64,000 nt of DNA, from assembly GCF_001639145.1 (NCBI RefSeq), contig NZ_LROY01000001.1, forward strand, positions 64,501 through 128,500. Direction: 5' to 3'. The notes under the pieces are model-generated. The model was given only the letters and a program-made list of their open reading frames with translations, ran no database searches and was not told the DNA's origin. This DNA comes from Microbulbifer sp. Q7 (lineage in GTDB: Bacteria > Pseudomonadota > Gammaproteobacteria > Pseudomonadales > Cellvibrionaceae). How positions within the stretch are numbered: the stretch's first letter is position 1; every line of letters starts with the position of its first letter. Made by a program: the position numbers and the translations under genes. Positions 29,379-39,200 of this stretch are shown piece after piece.

Positions 29379-31289
29379 ATGCGGTATCCCAGCGCGGGCC
29401 GTGCGTGTAACGCCGGCGCCTCCAGGCTTTGTTTGCTGGCCATGCCGGCCATACTCACCTCGCTGGCATCGGCTGGCAGCACTGCCCAGGTGGCACTGGG
29501 TAGTGAGGATGATCACTATCTTCTCAACTCAAACAGCCCCGGCATTCGTTTTCTCGACACCGCCTTCGACGGGGGCACCGGCCGCGATACTCTCACCATT
29601 CAGGGACTCGAGTTGGAAAATCCGGCGCGCCTGCGGCGCTGGGAAACCATCAACCTCGAACAGGCCACACGCCTGACACTCAACAGCCATCTGATATTCG
29701 GCGATGCGGGGCATCATCCCGGGCATCTCGGCATCAGTAGTGACAGCGCTTTGCTGCTGCCCCACTACAGCGCCGGCCTGTACACCAGCGGCGGCCAGGC
29801 TCTCGCCGTGTTCAATGCCGGCACCATCGACCTGAGCGGACAAACCGCCAATCAACTGCTGATCCAGGGCGACTATATCGGCGGCGCCGGCAGCGCCATT
29901 CGCATGGACCTGGTCGCCGGCGGCGACGATAGTCTTGCCGACCGCGTGATCATCGACGGCGGCCATGCCAGCGGCAGCACCCGGCTCTACTTCAACCGAC
30001 TGGCCGGCAGCGGCGCCGATACCCAGGACGGCATCCTCGTCGTAGAGGCCCGCAACGGCGGTAGCACGTCTGGCAATGCGTTTTATATGCCGCAGTCCGT
30101 CTCCGCAGGCCCCTACGAATACCATCTGTTTCGCGGTACGGGGGACCCGGCGGACCACAACTGGTATTTGCGCTCCACCCTCAACCCCGGTGAGCAGCCT
30201 GTAACCCAGCCCGCCGGCGAGGCCAACGGAATGGCTACCGGCAGCACCATGGCAGCCACCACCCTGAGCCTCCCCGCGACAGCGTCCCCCCTCGCCGCGC
30301 CCCCGATCGGCAGCAACTCGGTCCCGATCTACCGGCCCGAGATTCCCCTGTACGCCCAGGCCAAGTCCCTCGCCCGCCTCACCTCGCTGCAGGAAATTGG
30401 CAGCTATCACAAACGCCGGGGAGAGCAGCGTAGCTGGTTCGATGGCGTCAACGACGACTGGATGCGTGTGCACCACATGCGCGCCGACTACAACTGGCAC
30501 GGCGACGTCAGCAACCGCTTCGACGGCAATATCACCGGGTTTCAGGTGGGTACCAATTTCTGGTCCGCCCCCACCTGTACCGGCGGCGCACGGGAAATGG
30601 GCCTGTTCGTCGGCAGTACCCGCACCAGCGGCGACGTCACCGGCTTTGCCCGAGGCTTCCGCGACTACCGCGCCGGGCGCAACCAGCTCACCAGTTATCA
30701 CGTGGGTTATTACTTCAATGACTATCGCCCGGATATGGGCTACTTCGATTTCACCGCCAAGGTGGCCTACCTGGAGCTGGACAGCGAATCCTCACGCGGT
30801 ATTGGCGGCACCGTCACCGGACCGCAGCTCACCCTTTCGGTAGAGAAAGGCTTCGCCTGGCAACCATCCGAAAGGTTCCACATCGAACCGCAACTACAGG
30901 CGGTGGTGAACTACAGCAATCTGAGCGCCTACTACGATGATATTTCCTGGGTCGAACCGGACATGACCCCGGAGGCCAACTTCCGCGCCGGGCTGCGCGC
31001 CTATCCTACCGGCAACCAAGGGGAAACCCAGTGGCTGGGTGGCAACCTGCGTCCCTACCTGTTTGGCAACATCTGGCACACCCTCGGCGGCAACGATCAG
31101 CTGCAGTTCGACCTGAACCTGCAGCTCGATCTTGAGCGCCAAGCAACCTGGGGAGAGTTCGGGGGTGGTGTGGTGCTGCTGGAAAGCACACTCGGCAGCG
31201 CGTTTCTGAACATCGGCTACCAGCGCTCCCTCGACGACCTGGACTGGTCCGGAGCCAACGCCAGCCTCGGCTTCAACTGGGCCTGGTGA
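29379..31289 (+). CDS. Autotransporter-type outer membrane beta-barrel protein
   Basis: A 636-residue exported protein with a long signal peptide (ending near STAQ). The passenger (about residues 35-340) has beta-helix character: repeats of the type TLTIQG, TLNSHLIFG, a LLIQGDYIG segment and VIIDGGHASGSTRLYFN, as in pertactin/AIDA-like passengers just before the autochaperone region. The C-terminal ~285 residues form a beta-barrel with alternating strands ending in the aromatic W. The passenger is short and shows no recognised protease, lipase or adhesin motif, so the activity is unknown. It is flanked by dgkA and a tRNA gene. Confidence 0.82.
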   Translation: MRYPSAGRACNAGASRLCLLAMPAILTSLASAGSTAQVALGSEDDHYLLNSNSPGIRFLDTAFDGGTGRDTLTIQGLELENPARLRRWETINLEQATRLTLNSHLIFGDAGHHPGHLGISSDSALLLPHYSAGLYTSGGQALAVFNAGTIDLSGQTANQLLIQGDYIGGAGSAIRMDLVAGGDDSLADRVIIDGGHASGSTRLYFNRLAGSGADTQDGILVVEARNGGSTSGNAFYMPQSVSAGPYEYHLFRGTGDPADHNWYLRSTLNPGEQPVTQPAGEANGMATGSTMAATTLSLPATASPLAAPPIGSNSVPIYRPEIPLYAQAKSLARLTSLQEIGSYHKRRGEQRSWFDGVNDDWMRVHHMRADYNWHGDVSNRFDGNITGFQVGTNFWSAPTCTGGAREMGLFVGSTRTSGDVTGFARGFRDYRAGRNQLTSYHVGYYFNDYRPDMGYFDFTAKVAYLELDSESSRGIGGTVTGPQLTLSVEKGFAWQPSERFHIEPQLQAVVNYSNLSAYYDDISWVEPDMTPEANFRAGLRAYPTGNQGETQWLGGNLRPYLFGNIWHTLGGNDQLQFDLNLQLDLERQATWGEFGGGVVLLESTLGSAFLNIGYQRSLDDLDWSGANASLGFNWAW

Positions 31290-31379
31290 AATGCTCGCCA
31301 TCCGCGGCAAAGCGTTGATTTGGCAACAGAAATCGAGTACTTTCCCAACCCGCTCGCAAGCCCTTGCGAGCCCCGGTGG

Positions 31380-31456
31380 GGGCCCTTAGCTCAGTTGGTT
31401 AGAGCATCCGACTCATAATCGGCAGGTCCTGGGTTCAAGTCCCGGAGGGCCCACCA
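31380..31456 (+). tRNA. tRNA with CAU anticodon, most likely tRNA-Ile2 (lysidine type)
   Basis: A 77-nt cloverleaf with encoded CCA: acceptor GGGCCCT/AGGGCCC, D arm GCTC/GAGC, anticodon loop CTCATAA on a CCGA/TCGG stem, and a T arm with GTTCAAGTC. The CAU anticodon would suggest Met. However, the CGACTCATAATCG stem-loop, GGTTCAAGTCC and C4-G69/C5-G68 acceptor pairs match the E. coli minor isoleucine tRNA and the TilS recognition set better than elongator Met tRNA. It would then read AUA after lysidine formation. The tRNA call is secure; the isoacceptor is inferred. Confidence 0.9.
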
Positions 31457-31526
31457 TTTTCTTTACCCGTTCCTGACCTTTCCCTGCCGCCCACTCCCAG
31501 ACAAACACTTTTACACGTTGCGTCGA

Positions 31527-32777
31527 TCACGCGGCCGATTCCGTGGCATCCGCGGCGGGCTTAGTGCGCGACTGCAACACCGCCAGGGCCACCACGGTAA
31601 TCGCCAGTGGCGGGAACGATGCCCAGAGTACGGTGCTCCAGCCATAGGTACTCAGGATTCCGCCAGAGGCAAAGGAGCCCAGCGCCATCAGGCCAAACAC
31701 GATGAAATCATTGGCGGACTGTACCCGGGTTTTTTCCGCCTCACTGTGGCATTCGAGCACCAGTGCAGAAGCGCCGAGGAATCCAAAATTCCACCCCAGC
31801 CCGAGCAGAATCAGGGTCCACCAGAAGTGGGCTACCTGCATGCCACCCAGACCGACTGCGGCGGACAGGCCGATCAGTACCAGCCCCACCATCATCACCC
31901 GCTCGGCGCCGAAGCGCGCGATAAGTTTTCCGGTGAAAAAGCTGGGCGCGAACATGGCGATCACATGCCACTGCAGGCCGAGGTTGGACGATGCCGTGGA
32001 ATGCCCGTGCATATGCATCGCCAGGGGTGCGGCGGTCATCAGGAAGTTCATCAGGGTGTAGGAGATGGCCCCGCAGGTTGCGGCGGCGATAAAGCGCGGC
32101 TGTTTCACGATAAGCGATAGTGGTCGCCCACCTTTTTGCGCCTGCGCAGTGGGCTTCGGCAGCCGCACCCCCAGCAGGATCACTGCAGAGAGTGCTGCCA
32201 CTGCGGCCTGCGCATAGAAGGTGGCGGCAAACATCGGCTGCGGCAACAGATGCATGGTCCAGTTCACCAGCTGCGGGCCCACAACCCCCGCCGCCACGCC
32301 ACCGGCCATGACCAGCGACAGCGCCTGGGCCTTGCGCTCAGGAGCCACCGCATCTGCCGCCGCAAATCGGAATGACAGCACCACCGCGGCATAAGCACCG
32401 CCAAAAAATGTGGACAGGCAAAATAGCCAGAAGCCAGTCACACCGCCGACATACACCGCGACCACCGCCGTTAATCCGGCCAGTACACCGGCACCGGCGC
32501 CGGATAAAAACGCCGCGCGACGTCCATAGCGTCCGGCGATGGCCCCTGCAGGTAACGTGCACAGTGCCATGCCCAACACGAAAATGGTCAGTGGCAGGGT
32601 TGCCAGTATCGGTGACGGTGCCAGCGCACTGCCTACGATGGCACCGGTGGCATAGGCGACCACCGAGTTGGCACCGGCAAGCGCCTGGGCAATGGCGAGC
32701 CGCCAGATATTGCTGCGCTGCACGCGGGCGCTCGCGACGGGTGCCGTTTCAGCAGCGGGAGAAAATTCAGTTTCCAT
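31527..32777 (-). CDS. MFS transporter
   Basis: A 416-residue polytopic membrane protein with about twelve hydrophobic helices in two halves. Between helices 2 and 3 lies GAIAGRYGRRAAFLSG, the major facilitator loop motif (GxxxDRxGRR-like). The matching loop in the second half is GKLIARFGAERVM. A central cytoplasmic loop splits the halves (near residue 205). The substrate cannot be told from the sequence; no regulator or enzyme gene adjoins it. Confidence 0.9.
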   Translation of the reverse strand: METEFSPAAETAPVASARVQRSNIWRLAIAQALAGANSVVAYATGAIVGSALAPSPILATLPLTIFVLGMALCTLPAGAIAGRYGRRAAFLSGAGAGVLAGLTAVVAVYVGGVTGFWLFCLSTFFGGAYAAVVLSFRFAAADAVAPERKAQALSLVMAGGVAAGVVGPQLVNWTMHLLPQPMFAATFYAQAAVAALSAVILLGVRLPKPTAQAQKGGRPLSLIVKQPRFIAAATCGAISYTLMNFLMTAAPLAMHMHGHSTASSNLGLQWHVIAMFAPSFFTGKLIARFGAERVMMVGLVLIGLSAAVGLGGMQVAHFWWTLILLGLGWNFGFLGASALVLECHSEAEKTRVQSANDFIVFGLMALGSFASGGILSTYGWSTVLWASFPPLAITVVALAVLQSRTKPAADATESAA

Positions 32778-32835
32778 GGATGGATACTCGTTACAGCAAA
32801 TTATTAGATGACCACAGCAAGCGTGCGTCGGTGAA

Positions 32836-33615
32836 TCAGCGGTAAGGTGCGCGCAGTAGGCCGGCGATCTTCTCCATCGGTAAGGTCAAGGTAACTTCAC
32901 CCATCGAGTAAGGGCCAAGAGTGTACACGCCGTATAACAACTCGAGGCCATCGTCAGTCACACGGAAATCGCTGCTGCGCGCAAAGGGCCAGTTCTGGCG
33001 AAAATCCACATCCGCCCCCTGTGCATCCAACCACTGGCGATGTGCTTCTTCTGCAGCCTGCCAAAACTCATCCTCTTTCTCTGCCTCGATCACATCTGCC
33101 AGCGAAAGCTTCGAATGCTTTGCAAGATCCCAGTTCAACCAGTGGCGTACCGGCATACCATGGGCACCACCGCTGTATACGTAACTACTGATAACAATGG
33201 TCAGCACATCGCCCCGGCGCGCGAGCATTTTGGTATCGCCGTTCAATTCCCAGCGGGCGGCAGACATATCCGCGACGTCGGCGGCATCGTCAATAAAATT
33301 CTGCGCAACCTTATCCAACGAATCGAGCGATGGGGTACTGCTGTCAACATCGCCCTGAAGCTGCTGCAGCAACTGCTCATAGACGGCATCGTTCAAGGCC
33401 GGATGGTCGATATAGACCTCACGACGAATGGAGACGGACGTACAATCTTCCGGCGAAGCGCAATTGGGCGCCAGCATTTCCAGAGTTTCTACTTCGGAGT
33501 TCAACGCTGCCGCAGGTTCGGAGCTTTCTTTTTCGCAGCCTGAAACCGCGGATATCACCAACAAAATTACGGAAAACGTTTTAAGCAATTTCAAGTTTTG
33601 AAACATAGCTCTCAT
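32836..33615 (-). CDS. Lipoprotein with RsiV/DUF3298-type domain
   Basis: A 259-residue protein from the ATG at 33615, with GGAG about ten bases upstream; an upstream start in the same frame would add 53 residues without signal character. The signal peptide ends in a lipobox (AVSGC), so it is a predicted lipoprotein. The body resembles the DUF3298/DUF4163 family: paired SIRREVYIDHPALN, then VISSYVYSGGAHGMP and LNWDLAKHSKLSLADVI. The GGAH-type motif is typical of that family, whose function in proteobacteria is not settled. It is divergent from the unrecognised pair at 33773-36164. Confidence 0.8.
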   Translation of the reverse strand: MRAMFQNLKLLKTFSVILLVISAVSGCEKESSEPAAALNSEVETLEMLAPNCASPEDCTSVSIRREVYIDHPALNDAVYEQLLQQLQGDVDSSTPSLDSLDKVAQNFIDDAADVADMSAARWELNGDTKMLARRGDVLTIVISSYVYSGGAHGMPVRHWLNWDLAKHSKLSLADVIEAEKEDEFWQAAEEAHRQWLDAQGADVDFRQNWPFARSSDFRVTDDGLELLYGVYTLGPYSMGEVTLTLPMEKIAGLLRAPYR

Positions 33616-33772
33616 CGACTTAAGCACTCCATTCTGAATTAAAAGCATGCCCCACCACAGCCGCAGCAAACAGGCACCATCGTACCTCAAGTTAAATTGC
33701 CGCCCGGAAAAACGCTTGTTACTCTTGCCTGCGCTCAATGGACTGAACGATGCACAGGATAGGAAATCACGC

Positions 33773-35059
33773 ATGGGGAATCTGCAACTACATCAGCCTT
33801 CCAACGCCCTCCAGGCCTGGGGCAGCGGCGGCCAAGGCCGCACCATTCTCGCCACTGGCAGCCAACGCCAGATTCTCGACAATTTCACACAACTTAGCCA
33901 GCAGCAGAGTAGCGAAGGCTATCACGCCCAAGCCTTGGTTAAAGCCGTCAACAGCCTGCGAGGCGATGCCAGCCCAGTCAACAGCATGCTCAAACCCAAT
34001 CATCCCACCCGTCGATTGCTGGTCGCGGGAGGGTTTGAGATTGAGTATGAGTTGAACAGTTTCTATGGAGACTGTCAGACGGATGTGGAGATTGTGGGGA
34101 TTCGGTTGGTGACAGGAGAAGCAGAAAACTTCAGAAGACCGGCGCTATGGCAGATAGAGAAGAATGAAAGAGGAGTTCTTGATTTCCCGCCGAAACCCAG
34201 TTCGCGACTAACCCCAACAAAAAAACAGCCAGGTAGCGCGAAAATCGCAGTGAAAATAGGCGTAAATGGGCAATTAGGCGCGACAAATGATGTCCCAACG
34301 CTGATGACAAGCCATATTAGCCACGGAGATACCGCCAAGCGCAGAGCACTGCGAGAATCTGGATTCCAGTTACTGTACGTCCCCCCTGAGAATAGCGCCT
34401 GGGTTGCCGGCTGGCGCACCCTCAAATCCCTGGGTAACCAAGGATCGGAGCAGCAACGCCAAGCGGCGCGAATTCTCGCGCAACACATGCTTGAGGCGCA
34501 TGATCAGAACCTGCACGTTGAATGGACCAGCCAGGGTGAGGGCGCATGGGTGCTGATCGAGGCCATGCAGCACTTGCAGCAAAAGCAAATAAACCTAAAG
34601 CAGCGGCAGAAGATCTTTCTCAGTGACCATACCCGCAGTCGCTTCAGCGCTGACCGCGCGCGCCGCGCATTGAATATGAATCTCGAGGATGATAAATGGC
34701 ACAATGCCGCCCCGGGACTACCGCAAACCGTCGGCGGGGAGCAATTCGGTCTCGCATCATTACTGAGCGCAGGACACGAGTTGATACACCACACCCCGGC
34801 GGAAGAGCGGCTAGGCAAGTCGGTAAATCTGACGTACCAGACTGGCGAATACCTGTTCAAGAAATGGGGCGCGGCTGGTGTAGCCGGAGGCCTTGCCGCC
34901 TCTACAGGTGGCTCCGCTTCGCTGGCCGTAGCCGTGGTAAAGGCGCTGCACAACCTGGCTCCAACCCTAATCGCATCACTTCCTGGCGCGAGGAATTACT
35001 ACTTCAAGAATACCGGCGATCAACTGCAAAACTTGGTCAACAAGCGCCAGAAACGCTGA
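33773..35059 (+). CDS. Unrecognised protein, alpha/beta-hydrolase-like, with hydrophobic C-terminal region
   Basis: A 428-residue protein from the ATG at 33773, with AGGA upstream; no family is recognised with certainty. The middle (residues ~200-290) looks like an alpha/beta-hydrolase core: a strand FQLLYVPP, a helix, then HVEWTSQGEGAWVLIEAMQHL, where the Ser sits in a nucleophile-elbow-like TSQGEG in place of the usual GxSxG. A later SDHT and AGHELIHHT could offer the acid and His. Residues ~365-415 hold an Ala/Gly-rich hydrophobic stretch that may insert in a membrane. There is no signal peptide. Parts are visibly poorer in G+C than neighbouring genes. It is paired with 35085-36164; a secreted lipase-like effector with its partner is one reading, unproven. 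Confidence 0.7.
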   Translation: MGNLQLHQPSNALQAWGSGGQGRTILATGSQRQILDNFTQLSQQQSSEGYHAQALVKAVNSLRGDASPVNSMLKPNHPTRRLLVAGGFEIEYELNSFYGDCQTDVEIVGIRLVTGEAENFRRPALWQIEKNERGVLDFPPKPSSRLTPTKKQPGSAKIAVKIGVNGQLGATNDVPTLMTSHISHGDTAKRRALRESGFQLLYVPPENSAWVAGWRTLKSLGNQGSEQQRQAARILAQHMLEAHDQNLHVEWTSQGEGAWVLIEAMQHLQQKQINLKQRQKIFLSDHTRSRFSADRARRALNMNLEDDKWHNAAPGLPQTVGGEQFGLASLLSAGHELIHHTPAEERLGKSVNLTYQTGEYLFKKWGAAGVAGGLAASTGGSASLAVAVVKALHNLAPTLIASLPGARNYYFKNTGDQLQNLVNKRQKR

Positions 35060-35084
35060 GCCAGTGTAAGAACAGGATACCCAT

Positions 35085-36164
35085 ATGTGGTTTGGTAACG
35101 AACAAAATCCCAAAGGGCCGAGCTGGCACAAGGCGCGGCCGGTCATCAAGGAGCTGTCGGACACTCGCGTAGCTCTCCAAGCGCCGCCACTACAACCCAA
35201 CGTCTACATGCCTTTTGCTTTCGACGATGAGCCTGACTGCTTTGATCTAGACTCGCCTGACACACTCGAGACCATAGACTACCGCAGCCCAAAGCCGTCC
35301 GGCAGCGAACGATCAGACCGTCGCATAACAATCTGGAGCAGCGGCTGGAACTTTACCGGCCGCCCACTACTGGACGGACACAGCATCGGCGATTTGCAAG
35401 TCGAACTGGTACTTGAAGAAATCGACGAGCTGCCGATAAATTGCAGCTTATTTCGGCGAGAAGATCTTACGCGCTACGCGAAAGGGTACTTTAGCGAGGG
35501 CTGGCTGGGTAGTTTTCACCACGGTTTTGGAGAACCGGACGAACGTAATATTTACGATCTCTCGCCACCCCGCTGGCCCAACTATCTGGCCCCGCTGAAC
35601 AATCAATGGCTTGGGCTTAATGGTCAAAACTGGCTGTACTTTGAAGCGCAACCACTACGCGAAGGGTCGGACGATTTCTACTGGTTATGCCCTATCGGCC
35701 ACCGCCGCTGCTTACGAGCCACCTTTTCCGTCGCACGCCACCTGTCAAATGCGGGAAATTCCTACCGCATACAACGCTCCCCCATCGACAACTACCGGGA
35801 CCTGATGGAAAAAATCATGTCCACCATCACCGTGGAGCTATCCGAACAGTCGCGGCAAGAACAGCTCTCGATTGAAAACCCGGAGAACCACTACCCGCTG
35901 TTTCACTGTACTGCGGCTCAGGTGGAGCAAGCCAAACACATACTGTATATGCGCAGTGACATCTGCTATCGCGACAAATCCAAGCCCCAGGACGCCGATC
36001 ACCGCGCTCCCAAGGAAGACGTTGCGGCGTTTATCGAACAGCGCATCCAACCCCGCCCTCTTCCAGGCTGCCTCGCCATAGGCCCTGCCTTCTCGAAAAC
36101 CGATACCGTGGCACCAAAAACTTCACCTCCGGCCGAAATTAAACTCCAGACCGAAAACAAGTAG
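35085..36164 (+). CDS. Unrecognised soluble protein, partner of the preceding gene
   Basis: A 359-residue protein with no signal peptide, no membrane segment and no domain that I recognise. It is rich in Trp and other aromatics in the middle (residues ~80-240, with blocks ITIWSSGWNFTGRP and LNGQNWLYFEAQPL) and has two Cys-containing segments (WLCPIGHRRC). It starts 25 bases after the preceding stop, so the two form a transcription unit. The C-terminal ~40 residues are Pro-rich and likely disordered. As the small soluble second gene it could be an immunity, chaperone or adaptor protein for the hydrolase-like product; this is inference from layout only. Confidence 0.65.
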   Translation: MWFGNEQNPKGPSWHKARPVIKELSDTRVALQAPPLQPNVYMPFAFDDEPDCFDLDSPDTLETIDYRSPKPSGSERSDRRITIWSSGWNFTGRPLLDGHSIGDLQVELVLEEIDELPINCSLFRREDLTRYAKGYFSEGWLGSFHHGFGEPDERNIYDLSPPRWPNYLAPLNNQWLGLNGQNWLYFEAQPLREGSDDFYWLCPIGHRRCLRATFSVARHLSNAGNSYRIQRSPIDNYRDLMEKIMSTITVELSEQSRQEQLSIENPENHYPLFHCTAAQVEQAKHILYMRSDICYRDKSKPQDADHRAPKEDVAAFIEQRIQPRPLPGCLAIGPAFSKTDTVAPKTSPPAEIKLQTENK

Positions 36165-36266
36165 CTCCCTCCGGGGCGCTCACTGCTCTCCCCCGTCAGG
36201 TTCCCGTGTTAAAGTGCAAGGTTAGCCCCCAACCAGCACTCGAAAAACCTTTGCACGGGAGTCGCC

Positions 36267-39200
36267 TTGATCCAGTTCAGCCTTAACAGCATTCACCGTA
36301 TGGCCGATGAAGGCAGTTTCGTCCGCGGTGAGGATTACTTCGCCCGCGGGCGAGTGATGGAGGCGTATTACGACGAGGAAACCGAGACCTACCACGGGCG
36401 CGTGAAGGGCTCGGCCCGGTATGTGTATCGCGTGGAGCTGGATGTGGAGCGCGGCCGGTTGGTAGGCCTGTGTTCCTGCCCGGTGGGACTGAACTGCAAA
36501 CATGCGGTGGCGACGGCCCTCACACTGCTGCACGAGGAACGCGAGCCCGCGGACGCCACGGGCGACACCGCGCCTTCCGCCCAGCCCCAGGCACCCGCGT
36601 GGCAGCATTGGCTCGACGAATTACCCGCAGCACCCGGCACGGAACCCGCACCGCTGGAGCCCGGCAAGCATTACCTGCTGTACTTCCTGGAACTGGACGA
36701 CAAACAGCAATTGCGCCTGACTACCAAGAAGGCCTACCTGAAAAAAGATGGCAGCTGGAGCCAGTTCAAGTACTTTCCGGTGGAGAGCACAAAGCTCGGC
36801 TGGAACCGCCCCAGCCACCTGCTCGACGACGATGTCACCATTTTGCAGCTGGTGCCGCGGGTGAATGCCGCGGGGCGGCTTGGCCTTATCGGCGAACAGG
36901 GGCGGCGCGCGCTGATGCTGCTTCTCGACAGCGGTCGTTTTTATTTCGAAGACTGCGCACTACAACGGGGCCCCGCCCGCCGTCTCAGCTGGCAGTGGCA
37001 GGCGCAGGACGGAAACACCCAGCAGCTGCGTGCGCAACTGGAAGGCATCGACGACAGCGGCCACTGGCAACTGCTGCCCGTGGCACCGCCCTATTACCTC
37101 GATACCGAAAACGCCACCATCGGCGATATCACAACCCCCCTGCCCGCCGCACAGCTGCAGCACCTGCTGGCGATGCCCGCAGTTTCCAAAGAGGAACTGG
37201 GCCTGATGGCGGTACAGATGCGGCAGAAGATTCCCGCCACGCAGCTGCCCTTGCCGGTGGAGCCGCGGCTGGAAACAGTCACCCGCTATACGCCACACAT
37301 CACCCTGGTGAGTTGTGCCCTCGACCATCTCAAGCTGCCCGCGCTGAAGCTGCATTTCGACTACGCGGGGTTTCCATTGCCCCCGGCCTACAGCCGCCAC
37401 TTCGACGGCCCGGAAAGCACATTCGAGCAGGACGGCACCTATTACCATATCCAGCGCGACCTTGAAGCAGAGCGCCAGCACTGTGATGGAATCTACCAAC
37501 AGGGGCTGTACCTTATACCCGAGGAGTTGGGAGGGCAGGAAGAAGTCTGGCTCACGGATTCCCATGGCCCGCAGGATATTCCCCAGCGCTGGCGCGCGTT
37601 CCTGAAAGACACCCTACCAACACTGGAGCAACAGGGCTGGGTGATCGATACCGACCCGAGCTACCAGTTTGATACCACTCGCGCGGACATCGCCATGCGA
37701 CTGGCGGACAGCGACAGCCACTGGTTTGAATTTGGCCTGGACCTGACACTGGCCGATGGCCGCCAGTTTCCCATCGCCGAACTGGTAGAGCACTGGCTGG
37801 AGCAGGATGCCCCGGATGAGCTGACCATCAACCTGGACGGCGATTGGGTCAGCGTGAATACCCAGCCGCTACAGAGCATCCGCGGCCTGCTGCTGGACCT
37901 GCTGAAAGAGAAGAAGCTCGGTGGCGCGGTGCGCTTACCCGCGTTCCAGGCCGCGCAGTTTGACGCGCTGGCAGAGCTGGATGAGCGCAAAGCGCCCGCC
38001 ACGCGCAAAATGATCGCGCAATTACGGGACTTTTCCGGGCTGGAAACGGTTCCCGTACCCAAAGGGCTTAACGCCACCCTGCGCCCCTACCAGCAGGAAG
38101 GGCTTAACTGGTTGGTGTTCCTGCAGCGCTATGGCTTCGGCGGCATCCTCGCTGACGATATGGGACTGGGGAAAACACTGCAGACACTCGCGCTTGTGCA
38201 GCACATGAAGGAAACCGGCGCACTGAACCGGCCCGCACTGGTGATTGCGCCCACCAGCCTCACCGGTAACTGGCAGCACGAAGCGGCGCGCTTTACGCCC
38301 GACCTGCGCGTCACCCTGATCCACGGCCCCCAGCGCGCCGAAGCGTTTAACCACATCAACAAAAGTGACCTGGTGATCACCACCTACCCGCTACTGGTGC
38401 GGGACTGGGAGCGATACAGCAAGCGCAGGTTCAGTGTGGTGGCACTGGACGAGGCGCAGGCCATCAAAAACCCCACCACCAAGGCGGCCGAGTGTGTCAG
38501 GCGCCTCAAGAGCGAGACCCGGCTGTGCCTTTCCGGCACGCCGCTGGAGAATCACCTGGGAGAACTCTGGTCACTGATGGATTTTGCCCTGCCGGGGCTA
38601 CTGGGCGGCCGTAAAACCTTTAACGAAGCCTACCGCACGCCCATCGAAAACCGCGGCGAATTCAAACGGCAGCAGGAGCTGGCGCGCAGGGTACGGCCGT
38701 TCATGCTGCGGCGCACCAAATCGGAAGTGGTGTCCGAGCTGCCGCCGAAGACCGAAACCATCCAGTATGTGGAGCTGGGCAGAAAGCAGCGGGCCCTGTA
38801 CGAAAGTGTGCGCATCAGTATGGAAAAGCGCATTCGCGAACTGGTCGCGCGGCAAGGCATTGCCAGAAGCCATATCGAATTTCTCGACGCCCTGTTAAAA
38901 CTGCGCCAGACCTGTATCGACCCGCGACTGGTCAAGCTCGACAAGGCCGCCGGTATTCAGGAGAGCGCCAAGATGGAGTGGCTGCAGGAAACCCTGCCGC
39001 AACTGCTGGAGGAAGGGCGCAATATCCTGATCTTCTCCCAGTTCACCGAAGTGCTGAAACTGGTGGAAGCGCAGCTGCAGGATGCGCACATCGACTACAC
39101 CAAGCTCACCGGCCAGACCCGCAAACGGCAGCAGGCCATCGACAGCTTCCAGAACGGTGAGGTGCGGGTATTCCTGATCAGCCTCAAGGCCGGCGGTGCC

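Noticed and set aside
31352..31371. GCTCGCAA/TTGCGAGC hairpin just before the tRNA gene as a terminator
   Set aside because: There is no T run after the stem; it may be a weak or RNA-processing structure but is not listed.
31380..32777. tRNA gene as an attachment site for an integrated element
   Set aside because: There is no integrase gene and no duplicated tRNA 3' end nearby; the neighbours are ordinary chromosomal genes.
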